Position numbers and translations under genes: made by a program
Part shown: piece after piece, positions 22,395-26,207 of the stretch
Layout: each line of letters begins with the position of its first letter
Numbering within the stretch: position 1 is the stretch's first letter
Notes under the pieces: model-generated
Told to the model about the DNA's origin: nothing
The model's input: only the letters and a program-made list of their open reading frames with translations
Databases searched by the model: none
Source of the DNA: Acidifodinimicrobium sp049967035
Lineage (GTDB): Archaea > Nanobdellota > Nanobdellia > Parvarchaeales > Parvarchaeaceae
Direction: 5' to 3'
Length of the DNA stretch: 26,207 nucleotides
Assembly (NCBI GenBank): GCA_049967035.1
Contig: JBMFTM010000005.1
Location: forward strand, 1 to 26,207

Positions 22395-23405
22395 TCACTG
22401 TGAATTGTAAGTTTCAGTTTGAAGCTTTATTGGGAAGAATCCATTTGTTTCATATGTGTATCTCACACCAATGTAAAACTGCCCTCCAAACTCCACGTAA
22501 GGAGGATTTGAGGCTAGAAGATTCGATGCTTCTGTGTTTGTCAAATTGACCGGGTAGGATAATTGCAGCCCATTTAACCCAAGCGTTTCATTCACGCAGA
22601 GTGTTTCCAAACCCGGTGTATTGATAGGGGACGTTTGAGTACAGTAAGGCGAGGAGCTTAATTTGTATATATTGCTGTTTGGTATATCTAGCAATGAGCT
22701 ATTGAAGGCCAGATATATTGTTACATTACCCAATACTTCTCCGCCGGTGTTTAATAGGTATAGCTGCACTGTGGATGAATCGGTGTATGTGACAGGTCCC
22801 TGGCTTAAAGTTGATAGCCTCACTGGGCCGGATGACCCGTTATAAGCGCCCTGTATAGCCGGGTACTTCCCAGAGAGCTCTGACGACTGCGAGATGAATT
22901 CTACGGGTTGGGCAATTATAGAGGAGTATGGATAAACTATGTAGTACCCTACCTCTTGGGTGTAAGGTACATTGCCGTAGAATGAATTTGGAGGGGACAG
23001 GAGATTAAAGACCTCAGGTAATGTGCCGCCTGCGAAAAGGCTAGGTATAACAACACATGTGGGGGACTTATTCATTATTACCCCCAGATTATCGATGCAG
23101 AGGTGGATATTCTGTGCATTATTTCCGTTTAAGTTGTTAGATACGTATAAGACCGCAGAAAATAGGGATTTCGGAGGCACTGATGATGGTATCCTAGATG
23201 ATGATATCACTACGCCCTGAGTTGAGTTTCCAACGTACTGGCCATAATGAGGAACGAGTGCGGCCTGTATGGCCGGCATTATAAAAGGCAAGGACAGGAA
23301 TAAAACGATGACGACTACAAAGAAGATCAGCACACCTTCCGCTGAGCTGTGCTTTTTCTCTGGTGGGTAATATTCATTAGGTTCCATATTTTTCAACTGC
23401 TGCAT
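22395..23405 (-). CDS. Membrane-anchored surface protein, 336 residues
   Basis: A short polar N-terminus (MQQLKNMEPNEYYPPEKKHS) is followed by one hydrophobic helix (about 24-48) and an exterior domain rich in Ser, Asn, Tyr and Pro. It has beta-strand character, four Cys and many sequons (NST, NGS, NVT, NSS, NET, NLT). No family is recognised. The start at 23405 overlaps the preceding gene by 13 bases; an ATG six codons later is also possible. It sits in a three-gene set of similar proteins upstream of the helicase gene, probably parts of one cell-surface assembly. Confidence 0.72.
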   Translation of the reverse strand: MQQLKNMEPNEYYPPEKKHSSAEGVLIFFVVVIVLFLSLPFIMPAIQAALVPHYGQYVGNSTQGVVISSSRIPSSVPPKSLFSAVLYVSNNLNGNNAQNIHLCIDNLGVIMNKSPTCVVIPSLFAGGTLPEVFNLLSPPNSFYGNVPYTQEVGYYIVYPYSSIIAQPVEFISQSSELSGKYPAIQGAYNGSSGPVRLSTLSQGPVTYTDSSTVQLYLLNTGGEVLGNVTIYLAFNSSLLDIPNSNIYKLSSSPYCTQTSPINTPGLETLCVNETLGLNGLQLSYPVNLTNTEASNLLASNPPYVEFGGQFYIGVRYTYETNGFFPIKLQTETYNSQ

Positions 23406-24850
23406 GTAGTGTCATTGATCACATAAAATGACACTGAACTTGTCTGGGTGTAATTGTAATCCGTCTGAAATATCAGTGGTATTGTCTCAAAATGTGCCTG
23501 GTTAGGCATGGTGAAACTTGGAAGCTCAAAAAGGAAGCTTGACTGCTTCATATTATCTGGCCAGCATTTGATATAGCCATAGGTGGGGAACGCGAAATTC
23601 TGCACCACATCAAGCTGACTGTTCTGACCGGTATCAAGCAGGGAGCAATCAAACGAATTTTTATTCTTATTAACGACCGAAAGGAAGGAATATCCTTCAT
23701 ATGAGACTCCATTGTAAAAGAAATACTTGTAGGGCAGGTAGACAGTCAAATTGTTCAGAACATAAGTCCCGCTTCCAAGGTTATTTATCTGTATGCTTAT
23801 GGACGCATTTTGATCGTTTAATACAGGCTCAGACTCACCTAGATTTGGTATGATCTCCAAGGGTCCCTGAGAGGGGACTACAGTTGCCTCCTCACTAGGT
23901 ATGTAAGTTTGCGAACTGTACAATAGCTGACCGTAGAATGTGGAATTAATGTACTCTAAATTCAATAGGGACGCTGCGGTATAATTTGTCGCAGAGGCTG
24001 TAATTTCAACGCTTGATTGAACTGGAAGCTGTTTTGCTAATGGTGGATTATCTGTCGGGCAATGAACCTCTATCGGCACGCTCTCTTGTACTTCGCTTCC
24101 TGGGAATACCACATTCAGACTTGCTGATTCACCGTATTCAAGATTGGTTAGATTTGAGCAGATATTATCCCCTTTGGCGCATGCTATATCAAGATTTAGC
24201 TTATTTGGATAGGTTGACCCAAGCGGGAGATTGGCTGAATTGCCAACTACAAACTCTAGATTTTGTGAATTCGATGAAGAGGAGGAGGTTATGTAGAGGG
24301 ATTGCTCCGATGGTGGGGGAGTAATTGTTACGAAGGATGTAAACGTAGTCACTGGAGGCTGTACACTAGTGGTCTTTGGAAAGAAATAGTTGGTTATATA
24401 TCCTTGAGGATTTGAAAGGAACCCGGATATCATTGAAAAAGTAGAAGAAGTGTAGCTTTCTATGCTTGATATATAAGGCCCATAAAAACTCCCTAATTGG
24501 TACGAAAAGATACCGGTATGGGAGGCAATGCCGCTTAAAAGGAACCAAGCACCCGCAATGACAACTAAAAGCCCAATCAGCACTGTCGCGCCTAAACCCA
24601 AACGCTTCTTCCTAGTCGCGGATTTAATCTTATTCAATTCTATCTGCTTAAGTTGTTCGCTAGGGGATAATTGGCTAAACGCCTGCTTCTTTTGTTGCCT
24701 TTTTTGCAGAGATTGCTTCATTTTATTACTTAACCCTGATTTGATTCTACCTAGATATGGGTGGCTTACTGAGGTTGTTGGACCCACAACTGGTACAGTA
24801 GGGGTATTTTTTTTGAACAGCTTGATTCCCTTCCCTAACTTCAGAGCCAT
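23393..24850 (-). CDS. Surface protein with long basic cytoplasmic tail, 485 residues
   Basis: The first 80 residues are strongly basic and Gln-rich (for example SNKMKQSLQKRQQKKQAF and KSATRKKRLG) and should be cytoplasmic. One hydrophobic helix (about 87-108) is followed by an exterior domain of roughly 375 residues with Ser/Thr-rich strands, a TSFVTITPPPSEQS stalk-like segment, sequons and about seven Cys, ending NDTTCSS. The basic tail could bind nucleic acid, acidic proteins or lipid headgroups, linking surface to cytoplasm. No family is recognised. It starts 44 bases after the stop of the 401-residue gene. Confidence 0.72.
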   Translation of the reverse strand: MALKLGKGIKLFKKNTPTVPVVGPTTSVSHPYLGRIKSGLSNKMKQSLQKRQQKKQAFSQLSPSEQLKQIELNKIKSATRKKRLGLGATVLIGLLVVIAGAWFLLSGIASHTGIFSYQLGSFYGPYISSIESYTSSTFSMISGFLSNPQGYITNYFFPKTTSVQPPVTTFTSFVTITPPPSEQSLYITSSSSSNSQNLEFVVGNSANLPLGSTYPNKLNLDIACAKGDNICSNLTNLEYGESASLNVVFPGSEVQESVPIEVHCPTDNPPLAKQLPVQSSVEITASATNYTAASLLNLEYINSTFYGQLLYSSQTYIPSEEATVVPSQGPLEIIPNLGESEPVLNDQNASISIQINNLGSGTYVLNNLTVYLPYKYFFYNGVSYEGYSFLSVVNKNKNSFDCSLLDTGQNSQLDVVQNFAFPTYGYIKCWPDNMKQSSFLFELPSFTMPNQAHFETIPLIFQTDYNYTQTSSVSFYVINDTTCSS

Positions 24851-24894
24851 AATATCTAGTATTCATCGTCAGATTAATACATTTCTATGTATAT

Positions 24895-26100
24895 TCAAGA
24901 AGAGGGAGTAATCGTCAAAGAAGAAGGCATTATCAATCCGTCTGAAGCTAAAGTTATTGTTCCTGTGTAATCGCCATTCACCTCATCTCCAGCTAGATAA
25001 GCCGCTGGCGCGACAACAATATTCTCCCCAGTTGATAGGGAACTGGCTGGGATGGATAATGAAATCCCGGATGGATAGAATGTGATATTCACGTAGCCCG
25101 ACCTTACAATGCTTGAAACATCCAGGGAGAATATATAGGATGAACTTGACGCCTTCACGCTGTAGGGTATTGATATCTGTTTCACCGGTATGGGTGGGAG
25201 CTCGTATAGAAGATCATTGTCAGTTACCATGTACCTGCCCCCCTCTGACACTGAGAATAGGAGGTTAAATGTTAAGGGTATGATGCCATTGTTCTTGCCA
25301 CTTGAGGTAGGGATGCCTGAGTTTACAACAGATTCTGGGATGCTTAAAGATATCGGTACATTTGAACCATTTGTTATATAGGATATACCGACGCCGTTGG
25401 CTGAAACTGACATGTTACCGTATCCAATCGGCGTAAACTGCAGGATATAGTTACCAAGGCCCAGCATGGATGGTATCTCCACTGACTTGGAGAATTGAGT
25501 ATTTATAAAAGATGTTTGGACCAAAGAAACGTTCGAGAAAGAGATTGACTGAGTTAATGCAAATCCATTCAAGTAATTGTTGATAGATAGTATATTTTCT
25601 CCGGTGTTTACTGGTGGTACTGCTACCCTTAATATTCCCTTATCTGCTATGGAGGAATAGAAATACTTCCCATTGATTTGCAGTTTCAGGTAGGGTGTGC
25701 CTGAAACCGATGATATATTCAAAATTAAGTAATATCTATCCGAGCTGTTCCCCGTGAACTTCAAATTGTTCGAAGATGATCCGAAGATAGAGGAAGTCAA
25801 TGTAAATGGCTTCTCAGAGATGCTTGAATTGACTGCGCTGTATGATACTGTAAAACCTTCAAAGGGGTATGTAAAATTCACTGATTGTGCATTCCCGCCG
25901 ATGTAAGAGGTTATAGGATAATAATAAATCGCCTTCTGAGGGGCTGTGGCGCTGGAATTTGTATATGTTAAGTTTGTGAAGTTCCCCACAATGCTTGTCA
26001 CGGCTGAGGGCGGGATCAAGAATAGGTATATCATTATTCCCACAAGTAGGAAAAGTAGGACTGCGACCGCAGCTGATAATCTCTCAACTTGTTCTGCCAT
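24895..26100 (-). CDS. Membrane-anchored surface protein, 401 residues
   Basis: MAEQVERLSAAVAVLLFLLV begins an N-terminal membrane anchor (about 9-31). The exterior is beta-rich, with many N-glycosylation sequons (NFT, NLT, NSS, NFT, NSS, NSS, NIS, NVS, NMS, NGS, NIT) and no cysteine, in contrast to the other large surface proteins here. The anchor lacks a clear (K/R)G prepilin site. The repeated strand pattern suggests immunoglobulin-like or carbohydrate-binding-like modules, not identifiable by eye. It is the first gene of the four-gene minus-strand unit ending with the helicase. A/T-rich TATA-like sequence lies 20-30 bases upstream (about 26121-26130). Confidence 0.75.
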   Translation of the reverse strand: MAEQVERLSAAVAVLLFLLVGIMIYLFLIPPSAVTSIVGNFTNLTYTNSSATAPQKAIYYYPITSYIGGNAQSVNFTYPFEGFTVSYSAVNSSISEKPFTLTSSIFGSSSNNLKFTGNSSDRYYLILNISSVSGTPYLKLQINGKYFYSSIADKGILRVAVPPVNTGENILSINNYLNGFALTQSISFSNVSLVQTSFINTQFSKSVEIPSMLGLGNYILQFTPIGYGNMSVSANGVGISYITNGSNVPISLSIPESVVNSGIPTSSGKNNGIIPLTFNLLFSVSEGGRYMVTDNDLLYELPPIPVKQISIPYSVKASSSSYIFSLDVSSIVRSGYVNITFYPSGISLSIPASSLSTGENIVVAPAAYLAGDEVNGDYTGTITLASDGLIMPSSLTITPSS

Positions 26101-26141
26101 GATATATATTTACTCTTTAGTAATATTAATACGTTTTAATT

Positions 26142-26207
26142 TCAATTATTCCTGTGCATAACTACCTCAAAAAGTTGATAATCCCTTCTAAGAATACCAA
26201 CCCTGCC
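26142..26207 (-). CDS. Possible C-terminal end of a gene beyond the right edge
   Basis: A minus-strand frame is open from the window edge to a TGA at 26142-26144, encoding GRVGILRRDYQLFEVVMHRN and one more Asn. It is too short to identify. A plus-strand frame from GTG at 26153 is also open to the edge, so the assignment is uncertain. Confidence 0.25.
   Translation of the reverse strand, partial: GRVGILRRDYQLFEVVMHRNN

Noticed and set aside
24528..24911. Plus-strand 127-codon ORF opposite the 485-residue surface protein
   Set aside because: It is the antisense shadow of a clearly better coding frame and lacks a promoter or ribosome-binding site.
1..26207. CRISPR array
   Set aside because: No regularly spaced direct repeats were seen; the only recurring unit is the IS left end at distant sites.

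Overview
The window reads as a genome fragment of a small-genome archaeon. The coding genes are archaeal: transcription factor B, an archaeal/eukaryotic-type prolyl-tRNA synthetase, ribosomal protein eL33, diphthine synthase, GINS, a Hef-type helicase, TrmY and a class III prepilin peptidase. Genes are tightly packed or overlap. The 23S rRNA gene stands alone, and many genes encode surface proteins with one N-terminal membrane segment. The combination recalls DPANN archaea of the ARMAN type (Micrarchaeota/Parvarchaeota). That placement is inference; no marker here fixes the lineage.

Left part (1-5460): trmY; a solitary 23S rRNA gene on the minus strand whose ends pair through a 20-base inverted repeat; a tiny acidic ORF; then a head-to-head pair, prepilin peptidase and dphB, whose start codons touch. 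The 23S rRNA is clearly homologous along its length. By memory-based alignment it departs from near-universal sequence in the sarcin-ricin loop, helix 69-71 and the peptidyl-transferase ring, and several changes look compensated.

Surface block (5467-12127, minus strand): two larger anchored proteins, gins51, then a compact run of eight genes from 12127 down to 8375. Six of these are pilin-like, with the class III signature (K/R)G followed by a hydrophobic stretch (five of them only 52-59 residues), and two are larger cysteine-rich exported proteins. The prepilin peptidase at 3904-4734 is the obvious processing enzyme. No secretion ATPase or TadC-type platform protein lies in the window.

Centre (12258-20850): a MinD/ParA ATPase, a zinc-ribbon mini-protein, tRNA-Thr(CGU), proS with a methyltransferase, an unknown protein, tfb, eL33 with an overlapping nucleotidyltransferase gene, and a large unknown coiled-coil-like protein. 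Right part (20843-26100, minus strand): three large anchored surface proteins followed by a Hef-type helicase without its nuclease.

The most unusual pattern besides the rRNA is a set of three degenerate IS200/IS605-type mini-elements, with a possible fourth at the left edge. They share a left end and the first codons of tnpB but carry different internal deletions. Each lies directly upstream of, and points into, a cellular gene: gins51, proS and the nucleotidyltransferase-eL33 pair. No stretch over about 300 bases lacks a gene; the longer gaps (601-704, 3598-3808, 8206-8374, 12128-12257, 13283-13482, 18974-19125) hold promoters, rRNA leader or element left ends.
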